Assembly: GCA_949361645.1 (NCBI GenBank) | Contig: OX442435.1 | Location: forward strand, 598,502 to 662,501 | Reading direction: 5' to 3' | DNA from: Spongilla lacustris | Lineage: Eukaryota > Porifera > Demospongiae > Spongillida > Spongillidae | DNA: 64,000 bases | In this document: in pieces, positions 12,201-27,200 of the stretch | Layout: each line of letters opens with the position of its first letter | How positions within the stretch are numbered: the first letter of the stretch is position 1 | The notes under the pieces: model-generated | The model's input: the letters and a program-made list of their open reading frames with translations, nothing else | What the model was told of the DNA's origin: nothing | Databases searched by the model: none | Position numbers and translations under genes: made by a program

Positions 12201-15200
12201 CATGGCCGACACGCAGAACCCGCAGGTGGCGAGCAGTAGCCTTGACTTGAACACTGGTGTTCTTACCTTGAACTTCTCCAAGACGGTGGACGTTACCACT
12301 CTTACGCCTTCCCAGATCACCCTCTCTTCCAGCGGTACCAATTACACCCTTTCGGTGTCTGCAGCACTTTCAATGTTGCCGTCTGCGTCAGTGCTGGTAG
12401 GCATTGCCCCTCTTGATCTCAACTACCTCAAGTTGCTCCAGATATGTGCTGGTGTATTTGCCAGTAGTTGTGGTGTCTCTTACACTACCACACTGGTGAA
12501 TGACACACGTGGCCTGTCTGTGGTTTCAAGATTATTCCCTAACCCACTGGCTGTATCTCCTGTTATTCAGGACGCAACCTCCCCACAGCTGGTTGAGTTC
12601 AATCAGTTCAATTATGTCACTAGCACAATCGTTCTTGTATTTAATGAACCAGTCAAGAACACCACCATTGTGCCATCCAAATTTCTACTGCAGGATCTCT
12701 TTGTAGGTGCAGACTCCAAATGGTGGCTCAGTGGAGTCACTTCTACCACTACCAACTTTACATCATTGACAATCCAACTTCTTATGAATGATGTGTTTGG
12801 CATCTTGAACAGTCGAGGATTGTGCAGACTTAGAAGCAACTGCTATGCCAGTCTTAGTGCATCCTTCATTACGGACTTGGCTAGTAACCCCAGTTCAGCA
12901 GTTGTAGAAGGCCTCCCTGGCTATCCTGTGACAAACCTGATCATGGATGTAATCCCTCCAACCCTTCAGCAGTTTGGCTTGGATATGAACACTGGTGTAC
13001 TATCCCTGACCTTCAGCAAGCCCGTTATGTACACCAGCCTGAGACAGAGTGACATTGTTATACAAGCTAAAGCCTCTGTTAGTATATCGTCTAGCTACTA
13101 CACCCTCTTAGGAGGAGGTTCAGTTAGCCCATCTGCTGACAGATTGACTGTCAATATCTCCTTGTCCACTGTTGACCTCAATCAGCTGAAGATGTCCACT
13201 TTTGCTTTCAGTAAGAACACGACGTACATAGCACTTGCGGCAGGTACAATCACCGATGCCTCCACCAACCAACTGGTGGCCATCAACATGACCAGTGCCC
13301 AACAGGTGACCAGCTTTGTCAGTGACGTGACTCCTCCCCTGCTGAGTAACTTCACATTGGACCTCAATAGCAAGTTGCTGGTGTTAACATTCAATGAGCC
13401 CGTGCAGCTGCAGCTGAATGCTGTTACCATCACTGGCATCTCGCTTCAGAACTCTTCTATGCCTCCTATCAATACCTTCAATCTAAGACCTGGGGCTGTT
13501 GTCTCCAGCAGCAGCAATGTATCGACTGTTGTCGCTATTTCTCTCAGCAGTGCTGATGTGACCTTCATCGAACTCAGTCCTGACTTTGCTAACAACCTGT
13601 ACAACACATACATCACAATCAGCAATAACTCCATCTTTGATGCTGTGAGAAATGGAATCCTATTGACCACTCCACTGAGGGTGGCAGCTGTGATCATGGA
13701 AACAGCTATACCACTGCTGCTTTCCTTTGGCATCGACGTACAAGCTGGCATAGTCAATCTCACCTTCAACAGTGTGGTCAACACTGCCATATTTGATGCT
13801 ACGGCATTCACAATCCAGTCTACAATGAAGTCCATTCCAGGTAAGGTGGTGCACCTGAGTAACACCACATTTACCCAGAGCAGCAATGGGTTCATTATTC
13901 TTGTGCAGCTGTCCCTTTCGGATCAGATCGCCATCCGTGATACTGCCATTATTGCCACTTCGATGTCAACCACCTATCTTACTATGCAGGCATATGCAAT
14001 TGAGAATATATATAATGTGAATGTTTTGGCCATTGTGGATGGTAAGGCTATCAAAGCTTCCAGCTATGTTATCGACAATGTCCCACCAGCTCTGCAGTAC
14101 TTCAATCTGGATATGAACGCCAATGTTGTCACCTTCAAGTTTTCAGACCTTGTTTCTGCATCTTCTTTCAAACTACCTTCAATCACTCTCTACAGTCCCT
14201 ACATCTATGGAGCCTCTCTCCAACTTAGTGGTGGAGTGGTCACCAGGTTGGCTGACGGCAGCACTATCACGCTGATGTTGTCGAACCAGGACCTGGATTC
14301 ACTTGTGCTCAATGCTGGACTCAGGTTAGCTATGAATAACACCTACTTGAATGCCTCATATGGTTTCGTAAGTGATCTATCTGGTAATCTGGCTCAAAAT
14401 GTGACCATGCTAAATGTGCTCATCTACACCCCAGATACGTTCCCACCAAGTGTACAGTCTTTCACCTTGGATATGGACAGTGGCTTGCTGGTCATGACAA
14501 TGAGTGAGCTGGTCAACGGGTCAACCTTTTCCCCCACCCATGTCATCCTCCAAGGGGTTTCTAATGCAACCCTCTCTCCATCCTCAGTGTATACACTCAC
14601 TGGCACTTCTTCTGCCCCTTCCAACTTGACCAGGAAACTCGTGATACAGCTATCCAATGTCGACCTCGATGCCCTCAAGGCAAACCACCTCCTTGCCAAA
14701 TCCATAGGCACTACCTTCCTAAGGATTGAGACCCAGGCCATTACGGACATTTTTGGTAACCAAGTCTCACCCATCTCATTACAGTCAGGTATTCAGGCCA
14801 GCAATTACGTGAGAGACTTCACAAACCCAATACTTCTCAGTTTTGGCTTGGACATGAACCAGGGTTTACTGATCATGAACTTCAGTGAAGTTGTTGATGT
14901 GACCACTATCAATTTTACTGCAATAACCCTCCAATCAGCTGCAACAACTGGTTCAGGCATTTTTTCATACCAGCTCACATCAGGGTTCATCGGATCACAA
15001 TACTATGCTGTCTCTGTTGTTGCCTCCCTTAGCAAAAGCGACATCAATGCACTGCAGCTCATGGTGAACCTAGCCACCCAGCTCAACAACACCTACATTG
15101 CCATCACGGCTTTGGCCATTCGAGATGTATCCGGCATTGATGTTCAGCCCATTGTAAGTACATTGGCGCTACGTGCTGCTGTCTACATAAAGGACACCAC

Positions 15201-18200
15201 CCCACCCACACTTGCAAGCTTTGACCTGGACATGAACTTTGGATTCCTCAACCTGACCTTCAGTGAGGATGTCCTTGCCTCCAGCTTTAGTGTTCAACTG
15301 TTTAGCCTCTCCTCCTCACCAGCTATCTCTTCAGTTATTTCTCTAAATTCCAGCTATGTGGCTACTGGAAATGGCCTTGTCATGGACATTGCTCTGTCGA
15401 CCTCTGATCTCAACATGATCAAGTTGAGTGCCCCAATCGGGCAGTCCAGGCAGTCCACCTACCTTGTTCTGGGTCAAGGTGCAGTGACTGATATGGCAGG
15501 AAGTAACATCTCAGCCTTCATAGCAGCTCAGCTGGTCAACAACCTTGTGAGGGATGACCGGGCTCCTCTGCTGACCCAGTTCAACATGGACTTAGCATTC
15601 ACTAGGACCATCCAGCTGGTATTCAGCGAGGTGATCAATGTGGGAATATTCAGGCTGAGCTCCCTCACACTGGTCAACAGCACCACCTTCAGCCCCACCC
15701 CCACAACATTCCAGTTCACTTCCTCCAGCACAATTAGCACCCTTTACCCAAGCACCATCATCATTATGATTGGTGACACTGACTTCAATTTCCTCACGGA
15801 CCTTGTTGGCATAGCAACAAGTACCAACAACACCTTCCTGAATCTAACACAGGGAGCAGTACTTGACCTCTCTGTCAACCAGCTCAATGCAGTGGCATTC
15901 TTCCCTGTGACAAACCTGATCCGAAACACTGTCTCTCCAACCCTTCGTAACTTCTCTCTGGACATGAACTCTGGCTTGCTTGCCATGACCTTCTCAGCAG
16001 CTGTCAACCTTGCATCCCTCAATCCTTCAGGGATCAGAATCCAGAACACCTCCAATGGCACTGGGTCATCATATACTCTAACAGGAGTAATGTCATCGAA
16101 AACACGCCCCGTTCCAAATATTGTACAGCTCACGCTGTCTCCCATCGATCTGAATGGAATCAAGGCAGCAGGAAAGCTTGCCACTTCAGCCAACAACACC
16201 TATATGTCCATCACAAGTGCTGTGATTATGGACACAGCAACCAACCCAGTGAGTCCTATTCCTTATTCTGCAGCCCAGCAGGTTAGTATGTATACAGCTG
16301 ACATCACCAATCCAAGCCTGGTTCGTTTTGATCTTAACATGAATTCGGGAGTCCTGACACTTTCCTTTACGGAGACCATTGATGTGTCTACAGTCAACCT
16401 TGCACAATTTGCTCTTAGCAGTGGTCCCGGTTCTGGTGCAGTAACATTCAGTCTTCAGAACACATCTGTACCTTTGATTAACACAGATCAAATGAACATT
16501 ACCATTTCCATGCGAGATTTGAACAACCTGAAGAAGGTAGCAGTCTGCAGAGATGCTGCAAATTGTTTCATCTCTCTGCCTGGTACTTCACTTAAAGACA
16601 CCGTTGGTAACATGGTGAATGCAATTGATTTACGTCAGGTCACAACCTTCACCAATGACACCACACCTCCGGTATTGAATGGCTTTGTACTCTTTGATGC
16701 TAATGCTGGACACTTTGTGCTTAGTTTTTCAGAGACAGTGGATGTGAGCACATTTGTAGTATCAAATATCACCTTGCAGGACAGTTACATTACACCAATC
16801 GCTACATACACACTCACAAATAGCATGTACAACTCGAGCAACACTGATGTAATTACAATCATGCTTAGCAGCACTGATGCAAATGCAATCAAGGCCCAAA
16901 CATCCCTCTGCCACAGAAGTGTCTTAGACTGTTGGGTTAGATTCCCTTCTTTCCTTGTGCGAGATGTAGCAGGCAACTTGGTCCAAAGTGTTGTGGACAC
17001 ACCCTTGCCTGTATATTCCACCAGTCCAGCAAAATTCATCAAAGATACCACCAGCCCAACTATCCTCAGCTACAGCCTCAATCTCAATAGCAGCACAATG
17101 ACGCTCGCCTTTGATGAAACTATCGATGGTAACACTTTTGCTGCTGAGGCCATCACCATCCAAAATGCAGTCAATGCTTCACAGTCATACACACTCTCGC
17201 CTGGGTACTATGCACGTGGAGTCTATGCAACATCCTTCACTTTCAGCATGAACCCCAATGATGTCCTCCAATTGCAGGCAAATATTTACCTAGCCAAGTC
17301 TGTTCAGACCACATACATCTCCTTTACATCTAAGATGATCAGTGACACATCTGCGAATCCAGTGATCCCACTTCTCAATGCAGTGAATGCCAGTAGGGTG
17401 ACTGGATATACCAGAGACCAGATTCCTCCTTCTCTGACCACTTTTGTTCAGTTTGATCTGAACCAAGGCATTGTTGTGTTGGTCTTCTCCAAGCCAATGA
17501 ATGACACAAGTGTGCTGTTCACTGGAATCACCATTGTGTCATCACCCAGCGGTATGTATGCTTACAACCTTACTGGTGGTAGTAGTGTTGTGCTATCTAA
17601 TCTGAGAACTCAACTCCAGTTCAGTCTAACTGCAGGTGATGTGAGGGGCATAAAATTATTGTTCCCTAACTTGGCGACCACTACCCTTAACACTTACATT
17701 GTTGCCAGTGTAGGCAGCTTTTCTGATACCTCTGGAAACCCAGTAGTCATGTCGACAGCTCTGCAGGTGCAAAGCTTTGTGAAGGACACCACCAGTCCAT
17801 CTCTGGTTAACTTCACCATAGATATGAACAATGGCCACCTCGCCTTGACCTTCAGTGATGTCATCCTGATATCAGCAAGCCTGAATGATCCGAGCTCCAT
17901 TACACTGCAGGGCGCACAAATGGCAAATGTTTCCACTCCCCGCGTGTCCCTTACAGGTGGTAGTTACAACTCAACCACCAACGACTACACTGTAGTTGTT
18001 CAGATCACTTCAACCGATCTCAACTTGATCAAGGCCACGCCCAACATGTGCAACGTTCCCAACAACACCTACATTGCTCTTGGTGCCAACGCATTCACTA
18101 ACATTGCCTCAACCCTGATAGTTCCAGTTCTTTCATCAAACGCACGTCAGGCTGCTATAGTCTACCCGGACATCACACCCCCAACACTGCAAGCTTTCTA

Positions 18201-21200
18201 CTTTAACCTTAGTCTGGGTGCAGTCACACTGGTGTTTGACAAGTCTGTCAAGATTGGTACGTTCCTTCCATCATCCTTCATTCTGCAGAGCAGCCAGAGT
18301 GGTGTCTCAGGCACTCCCAGCCTTACTTTTTCAGCTGGTGGCACCATCACTCCATCGGCGTCTACTAGGATGTTCAACTACACGCTGATACAGCGTGATA
18401 TTGACTACATAAAGCTCTACCCCAACTTTGGTACTAATAGCAACAATACCTATCTTTCTGTAGCGGCTAATGGGATCATTGATAATACTGGTAACCGAGT
18501 TAATCCCATCCCATCAGGTAGCGCTTTGCAAGCCTCTGACGTCTACCCTGATATAATACCTCCAGCTCTGAGCTCATTCACTCTTCTTGACTTCAACACT
18601 GGTGTACTGTACCTAAACTTCTCAGAAACTGTCAACATCTCTACCTTTGTAATCAACAAGTTCTATATCCAGGATGCAACAATGAGCAGCAACGTTTACC
18701 AGTTGAACACAAGCACCACCTCTTCTCAGTCTGGGGACACTGCTCAGATCATTCTCAGTACTGATGACATTAATGGCATTAAGATGAGTTCTACCATTGC
18801 CACTATGTTGAGCACCACATACCTGCGCTTCGACAGTGGAGCCTTTTCAGACATGAGTGGCCTGCCTACGTATGGTATTAGCAACGGACTGGCACTGAGG
18901 GCATCCAGCTACGTGAATGACACAGTAGCCCCAATGCTTGTAATGTACAGTGTGAATATGAGCACAGTTGTCTTCAGCTTAACATTCTCTGAGACCATTA
19001 CCATCCAGTCATTGAATTTCAGTGACTTCTTTCTCCTGAATACACCCAACATTGGCACAGCCACTGGTATGCGTCAGCTAACAGGGGGGACAGTACTCTC
19101 CCAAATCAGAAATGTGGTGAACATTCAGCTCACCATTAGCGATGCCAACTACATCAAGTCCACCCCACAGTTCTACACTAATGAGATTAATGGATACATC
19201 TCCTTCACTCCTCAGGCATGCCGTGACAGGCAGGGCAATGCTGTTGTGGGCATCCCCGGTAATAATGCCATGCGACCAATGTATCTGACAATCGATACCA
19301 TTGCACCGACTCTGTTTAATTTCACTCTCGACTTGAACAGTGCCACTTTAATCCTCACCTTCTCTGAGCCTGTCCAAGGGTCACTGATGGCCACCATTGG
19401 CCTGCAGCTGCAGTCCAACCCATCCTTGATGCCAACTGCATCTCTCCCACTTACTGGTGGTACACCTAGTCCCATTGTGAGCAGTGTCATCACGGTGAGC
19501 CTGCTGATATCTGACTCCAATGCTCTGAAGCAGAACCCTCAGCTAACAACCTCAGTGGCAACTACCTACCTGTCTTTTCCTGCTGGCACTGTTAAGGATG
19601 CTAGCAACAACAACATCTCGGCGATAACTGCAGATCACGCCATGCAGGCAGCAGCTGTTATTCCAGATACTGTCAATCCTTATTTGGTTTCATTCCAGCT
19701 AACAATGCCAGCTGCCACATCTCCCATATACCTGTTGCTGACTTTCTCTGAGACTGTCAATGCCTCTTCTCTCATTATTGGTGGCATTACTCTTGTTAAT
19801 GTCTCTGGAGTATCCTACACTCTGAAGTCAAGTCTAGTCACCCCAGCTTACTTCACTGTTGTTAATGTCACTCTGAGCTCTGCCGACTTGCAAGCAATTC
19901 GAGCTCTTCCTCCATTGGGACAGGCAGTTAGCACAACTTACATTGTGCTGCAAAATGGCACCATACGGGACATGGCTGCACTTCCCTCACAGGGAACTAC
20001 CATCCCTTTACCTGCTAGTGCCATCACTGCAGACCTAATTCCTCCATTTTTGTCCATGTACACATTGGACAAGAACCTTGGCTACCTTGTTCTCACATTC
20101 AACAAGCCTATCCAGTCATCTTCCTTTTCATCTGTGCCAGTCACACTCAACTCCAGTTCAACTGATGCTGGACAGTCACTAGTCCTTACTTCTCCTGTCC
20201 TTCTTCCAAGCACTGGACCTGTCGTAACGATGATGCTCTCCACTTTGGATCTGAACACCATCAAGAACAGCACTCTCCTTGGCCAGAACAAAATAAACAC
20301 TTACCTGTCATTTCCGAATGGATTGGTACAGGATATAGCTGGCAACAATGCTACAGGAGTCCCACTGAAGCAAGCCGATGCATTCATTCCAGATGTGACC
20401 TCTCCTGTTGCCTTGCAGTTCTCTCTGAATCTCCAGTTGCTGCAGCTTACACTTGTATTCAATGAGCCAGTAAGTGCAAGCAGCTTAGAGGTAATGCACC
20501 TAGTTATCCAAAATGTGCGTGCCGATTTCCCTACTCTGTACATGAGGCTGACTAACTATACTTTTATCACCACTACCAACATGAGCACTGTGCTTATCTT
20601 CGGACTGGCACTTACTGATATTGCTACCATGCAGTCCTTGGGGGCCGTAGGGACAAGCCCCAACAACACCTTCCTTTCCATTGATCCTGAAGCAATTCTT
20701 GACACAAGTGGCAACATGGTAGCTCGTGTCAGTAAAAGGTTTGCTCTGGCTGTGATGGGGTATGAGAAGTATGTCTACTCTCCAGTACCTCAAATGTTCA
20801 CTCTCAACCTGAACACCACGACTATGGGGGTCTTCTTTAGCAACCCAATGGTCTCTGCCACGCTAAACTTTTCACTAGTCACCATCAGTTCAGGCTCTCT
20901 CAATTTCACCTTTGCCTCCAGCACTCCACTATCAGGAATGTCCACTGTCATTCAGGTTTCAATCTCAGCTCAAGATTTTAATAGGATTACAATGAACGGG
21001 ATATGCAAGCCTGGTAGCAACTGTGTGTTGATACTCGGTAAAGGTGCTGCTTATGGCATGAATGGTTTGTCATCAGTCTCTGCATCTCTGCCTCTATCTG
21101 ATTTTGTGACTGATATGCTTCCTCCAACAATAATAGCCTTCAATTTTCTGGACATGAACACCGGTCTCCTAAACCTGTCCTTTTCAGAGGCTATTAATGG

Positions 21201-24200
21201 GACATCATTCAACTCTACTGGACTCTTCCTGCAGGCTTTCTTTGAGGGAAGTGTAACCAATTATCGTGTCAGTACCGTACTGCCTGCCTCTGTATCTCTA
21301 AGCGGTACCACTGTAAGCATAACTCTGTCATATTCCGACCTGAACTCAGTTAAAGTCTCTGGCTTGTGCACTCAGCGTAGTAACTGTTACCTGCTTGCTG
21401 ACAGAAGCGTAGATACAGATTTCTATGGCAACCCAAGCAACCCCGTACTGCCTGGATATCCAGGCTTACCAGTCCAACAGCTAATGTATGATACAACCAG
21501 GCCTGTGCTGAATTCATTCAACTTTGACCTCAACAGTGGGCTTCTCACAATGCAGTTTAGCGAGCCCGTCTCCCCATCCCCCTTGAACTTTTCGGGGATA
21601 ACCTTGCAATCACAGTCAACATTAACCAACACAACTGATAGCCTTTCACTTTCGAGTGGCTCCGTTTTGGCAATGAATGCCAGCACAACACTTGTCCTCA
21701 CATTAGCCCCTGCTGACATCATCACTATCAAAACATTCTCCCAACTGGCTTCTAGTCAGATGACTACATTCCTATCCATGAGTGCTTCTGTGGTAAGTGA
21801 CCTGGCCACTGTACCCAACCAGGTCACCCCCATATTTTCATCTACTGCCAAGCTCGTCAGTGTGTACACCCCCGATGCCACTAAACCCATCTTTGTCCAA
21901 TTTACCTTGGATCTTAATGCCAACCAACTTGTACTCTCCTTCAATGAACCTGTGAGAAAATCTTCTCTTTTATTCCCTGGCATCCACATTAGCGATGACA
22001 CTGCTGACACTGTTACGCTTACAAATGGAACATTCATTGACATAACTACCAGTCTTGCTTTGGTTCTCAAAGTCATACCAGCACAGGCTGACATTGAGAG
22101 CATAAAGGGAAATCTGTTGCTAATTGGAAACAGTGAAGTTTCACTTCAGCTGGATAATGGAACCATCCAAGACCGTGCAGGCAATTTCATTCTCAACACC
22201 ACTGTTATGGAGACAGGGACAGGGGCTATTGTTGTGGATACAGCATACGCATACCTAGTCTCCTTTTCGTTTAATATGGTGCTCGGAAGCATGCAGTTGA
22301 CATTCAGTGATGTGATGAACGTCATGACGTTTGATCCCACCGCCTTCACTATCCAGGATGCCTCCAGGGCCAAGAGCTCCTACACACTCTCAAACCTCTC
22401 CTCCACCACTACTGCCAAGAATGGCTACATCCTGGCAGTCAGCATCTCCCCACAGGACCTTCTCAGCATCAAGCTCCTCCCCTCACTAGCCAAATCCATC
22501 AACACTACTTGGATCGCAATGCAGGCTTTTGCAGTAGCCGACATTGGAGGAGTCAATGTGCTGTCCATCATCAATGGCAAGGCCCTCCAGGCCCAGTCCT
22601 ATGTATCAGACACAACTCCACCATCACTTGAGTCATTTGGTCTCAACTTCACAGCTGGATTGCTGTCCCTAACGTTTAGCAAGGCTGTTAATATAAAAAA
22701 TGTCAACTTGACGTCCATCTCTCTCTGCTCCAGTGTCTCTTGCTCAACAAAGTACACCCTCACTGGTGCTACACAGCTCTCTACCAACTCAAATGTCACT
22801 GTGCTCTATATTAACCTTCTAAATGTGGATCTTAATGCAATAAAGGTTGCACCAAACTTTACAAAGGGGATCAATACCACTTGGCTTCAAGTTCAGCCAG
22901 GATTCATAACAGACCTCAACTTCAATGTGATCGGGTCGCGATCAGTTATCCAAGTGTCCAGCTACACAGCAGACACTCTTCCTCCCACTCTTCAGAGCTT
23001 CACAATTGATATGAACACAGGAATGCTAGTTCTCAGCTTCTCTGAAGCAGTTAAGGGTGTCACTCCTGCAGCATATACCCTTCAGCCATACATTAACTCA
23101 TCTGGCATCATGTCAACATTCAGTCTGACGAACTGCACTGTAACCATGGTGACATATGATACCTGGACACTGACTCTGTCACTAGCTGCTCTTAACTCCA
23201 TCCACCTACTGCCTCCTCTGGCAACAAATAAGCAGAGAACATTCCTGTCTGTCACCTCTACTGGTGCTATGGATTACCCCATGGGACTAGCTATAGTCCC
23301 CATAACCCCTGATAATGGAATTCAAGCAAGCAATTTTATAATGGATATGACCAACTGTAATCTGAAAATGTTTTCTATCAACCTGAGCACTAAAGTGCTC
23401 TCACTAACCTTCAACGAGGTCGTATCGACTAACTCTCTTTCACCTACATCTTTCACCATTCTGAGTTCCCCCACTAATGCTGTTGTTCAGTACAACCTGA
23501 CTGGGGGCACGCCACCACCCTCTGATTCCACCACACTGGATGTTGCCCTCTCTCTTCTTGATCACGCCATGCTTGTCAGGTTCCGAGAACAGGGAGTGAT
23601 GGCCAATTTACTCACTGATACATACCTGTCTATATTGCCTTCTGCTGTCACAGATGTGAGTAGCAACCCAGTGAATCCCACCACTATTCAGGCCAGCGCA
23701 GTGATTGCAGACGCATCTCCACCCACTTTCCAGGGATTCTCTCTGAATCTGTCCAGTGCCTTGCTGACAATGACTTTCTCAGAATACATTGATGTGGGCA
23801 GCATAGTGTATTTGAGTCTGGTCCTTCAGAGTTCGGCAAGCAGTCCTGTTTTTCAAGTTCCACTAAGAAACTCGAAAGTAGCTATAGGGCAGCAGAACAG
23901 CTCAGTTGTCATAATCGCCCTAAGCTCTTTGGACTTATTCACTCTACTTACAACACCAAATGTTGGGACGACACGTGCTAATTCTTACCTCTTTTTTCAA
24001 AGTAATGGAGTAGCAGACCTCTCGGGCAATGGAATTGCTTCAGTGGTCCTGCCTGCAAGTCAGGTTACTCTCAATACACTCAACCCACAACTACAGCAAT
24101 TCTCTCTCAATGTTGCTCTCAGGAGGCTTGTCTTGACTTTTTCCGAACCCGTGAATCCATCAACTGTAGTACCAGGAGCCCTAACTGTCTACTCCAATTC

Positions 24201-27200
24201 CAATGGTGTAGGTGGCACAACCCTGCTCAATAGCTCCAGTGTGAGTATAAGTCCAGACAGTACAACTGTAACAGTTCAGATAGTCACAGCCCAGTTTAAC
24301 AGCCTGCAAGCAAATAGTACATTGACCAACATCAACAACACATTCCTAACTATGGCATCATCATTCATAAAGGATTATTCATATCCAGCTGCTCTTCCCG
24401 CCATCAATATAACAACACCCATTCAGGTTGCCAGCATCCTCGACAACCTGTATCCACCATACCTCATGCAATTCACTCTCGATTTGAACACTGGCAACTT
24501 GACACTGTCTTTCTCAAAGAGTATCAACGTGTCTTCATTTAGTCCACAGGGCATTACTTTGCAAAGTGCAGCTGTCAGAGTAGTAGGGACCTCTTTTGTT
24601 CAGCTTTCAGGGGGACTGGCATATCTGGTAGATGTAGCTGTCATTGTCCTCACCATTAGCACAGCCAACCTGAATGCCATAAAGATAGACCCCGCTCTGG
24701 CCAAGGCTTCTACCAGCACTTTCATTGTGCTAAGCAACATGACTGTCTTTGACTTCAGTGGTGCACCAGTCACCCCAATCAGCTCCAGTAATGCCCTTCA
24801 AGCTTCAGGCTACACTGCTGACACCACACCTCCTTTTCTTCAGAGCTTCCAGTTGGACAAGAACACTGGTGTCCTCAGCTTGAGCTTCTCTGAAGTTGTG
24901 CTCAATCTCAACTTCGTGGTCACTGGTGTCAGCCTTCAGGCTTCTGCATCAGTAGCTGCACCACTCGTTCCTCTAACTGCTAACAGCACACTGACTTCCA
25001 TGTTTCCAACTGACATTGTGAACGTCACCTTGTCCACGGCGGACATTTTCAGCATCTTGCTCTCCACAGTATGCACTGACATATCAAACTGCTTTGCAAC
25101 TATCCAGGCTGCCATGGTTAAGGATGTGAATGCCATCCCAGGCAGTGCTCGTTTACCAAGTAACGCTGCTCCAGCCACTTTAATCATTCCTGACATAGTA
25201 TCTCCAATGCTCACTCAGGTGAATCTGATCGACATGGATAAGGGCATAGTTGTGCTGTCATTCAATAAACCAGTAAATGTCTCTTCCATCAGCATAACTG
25301 GACTTGCCTTTACTAGCGACCCTACATTGATCAGTTGGTCCAGTTTTGTAGGCCTTGTCAACAGTACCCATAGTATTACCAATGGGTTGCAGGTTCAGGT
25401 TAACCTCAGCTTGTATGACCTGAATGCTCTCAAACTTCCACTACAGCTATGCAAGTCACTGGTCACTTGTTACGTCAGGCTCAATGCCAGCTTTATTCAA
25501 GACATGTCTGGCAACCCCATTCAACCAGTTGCATCCACATACCTCAGCTATGTGTTCAATTACCCTGTTACGTACATACCAGACACCACACCTCCTGTGA
25601 TAACAGAGTTTGATCTGGATCTCAACAGTTATCTCATAACCTTTGTATTTAATGAACTTGTGCGTGCAAATTCCTTCAAGCCAACTTTTGCCACCATACA
25701 GTCATCTCCATTCACCAATGCCACTGCCATTACCCTGACAACTGCGAACCTCATCTCCACCCAAGATGGCACGACTATTACTGTCCAGATGGCTGTGAGT
25801 GATGTACAACTGGTGCTTTCCAAAACCAATCTAGCACTTGACCCATCTACAACATGGCTCAACCACACATACAATATGGTGCAGGACACGTTTAGCCTTG
25901 GTCTCCCTACTGGTGTGATTCAGGTAAGCACTCTGGTTGGAGACAACACTCCTCCCATTCTGGTTGCATTCTCTGGGTTTGACGTGAACACTGGACTGAT
26001 CACACTCTCCTTTTCAAAGCCTGTCAATGTCCAGTCCCTTCAGCCCTACTTGATCACACTCTACTCTGCACTCACTGGAGGGGTCTCGTTCAACCTCACC
26101 GGGGCCACAAATGTAACAAGCTCTTTGCTTGGCACTGTGGTGAACTTGTACATGACCTCTATAGACTTCCATAACTTGCGCCTTACTCCTGGCATTGCAG
26201 TTGACCTTACAAGCACCTATATTGCACTTGGTCCTGGGGCCATCGCAGACAGAGCATCTAATCGTATCCAACAGACACCAATAATTCCAGTTGTCAACTA
26301 CCAGGTTGATTCTGTACGACCTAGTATAGTGTCTTTTGGTCTTGATATGAACACTGGTATACTGGTTGTCTCATTCAGCGAAATTGTAAAGTCACCTGTT
26401 GGTTTTGACCCAACAGCTATCACCTTGTATTCCAATCAGTCAGCAACAGCTTCCAACTATACACTTACAGGTGGAATACCCCTCTCATCAAGCAATAAAA
26501 GCATCAGCATCACCCTTTCAACTGTGGACCAGAATGTTCTCAAGTCCATTCCCGGCCTTGCACACTCACAGAACGGCACTTACATGACGGCCATTGCTGG
26601 GCTCACCTCAGATCTTGCTTCTCTGCCCATGGTAGCTCTGACAACAAGAATGAAGGCCTCTTACTTTGTTTCTGACATGACCCACCCAACTATTACAGCT
26701 TTCACTTTTGACCTTGGTAGTGGCACTCTTTCACTTGTCTTCTCAGAGTACATTATTCCATCAACATTTGTTGCAACTGCAATCACTCTGCGGTCAAGTG
26801 TTAGCATCAGCTCTTTCCAGCAACTATCTGGTGGCACACTTCTACCTTCTCAGTCACTACAGATACTTGTTGTACAACTTCTAGACTCTGATCTGAACAC
26901 TTTGAAGGCTGGACAATCTATTGCAGTGAATGTTAATACCACATTCCTCACAGCCACTCAAAATACGGTTCTGGATGGATTCAACCTCAACTTGGTTCCC
27001 ATTACTCTACAGGCTGCGCAATATCTTCCTGACATGATACCACCTACTTTAGCTAATTTCACCTTTGATCGCAACCAGGGTGTGTTGGTGCTGACCTTCA
27101 GTGAAACTGTTAACTCGTCCACCTTTGATGTGACCATGGTTGTGCTGGCTGGAAGTGGTGGCAATACCTACACTCTACAGGGTGGCTATGATGTGCCTGT

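Larger units (their letters stand above)
8464..17043 (+). repeat. Higher-order repeat copy 2 (23 units)
   Basis: Unit starts p0-p22: 8464, 8857, 9229, 9598, 9979, 10354, 10729, 11104, 11467, 11836, 12208, 12571, 12946, 13324, 13699, 14074, 14434, 14815, 15193, 15553, 15925, 16300, 16657. p0 has a long disrupted tail (S-P-A-Y-K-N-T-G-N from about 8776). p7 at 11104 has the long first hairpin. p8 at 11467 carries a Cys pair at 11764 and 11782, displaced into the D-x-S-G-N region. p4 has an isolated Cys at 10276. The linker at 9979 is N-I-I-P-P and at 13699 is E-T-A-I-P. Confidence 0.86.
17044..25581 (+). repeat. Higher-order repeat copy 3 (23 units)
   Basis: Unit starts p0-p22: 17044, 17416, 17785, 18169, 18550, 18919, 19294, 19666, 20032, 20392, 20770, 21112, 21490, 21874, 22237, 22609, 22972, 23344, 23710, 24073, 24442, 24820, 25192. 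p0 here keeps a near-normal D-T-S-A-N-P. Degenerate linkers occur at 20770 (Y-V-Y-S-P), 22237 (D-T-A-Y-A), 23344 (D-M-T-N-C) and 24073 (N-T-L-N-P). Isolated cysteines lie at 18049 (C-N-V-P-N-N-T-Y, where a pair would be expected to close), 19219, 23134 and 23356; p15 has a local C-S-S-V-S-C at 22726/22741. Confidence 0.86.
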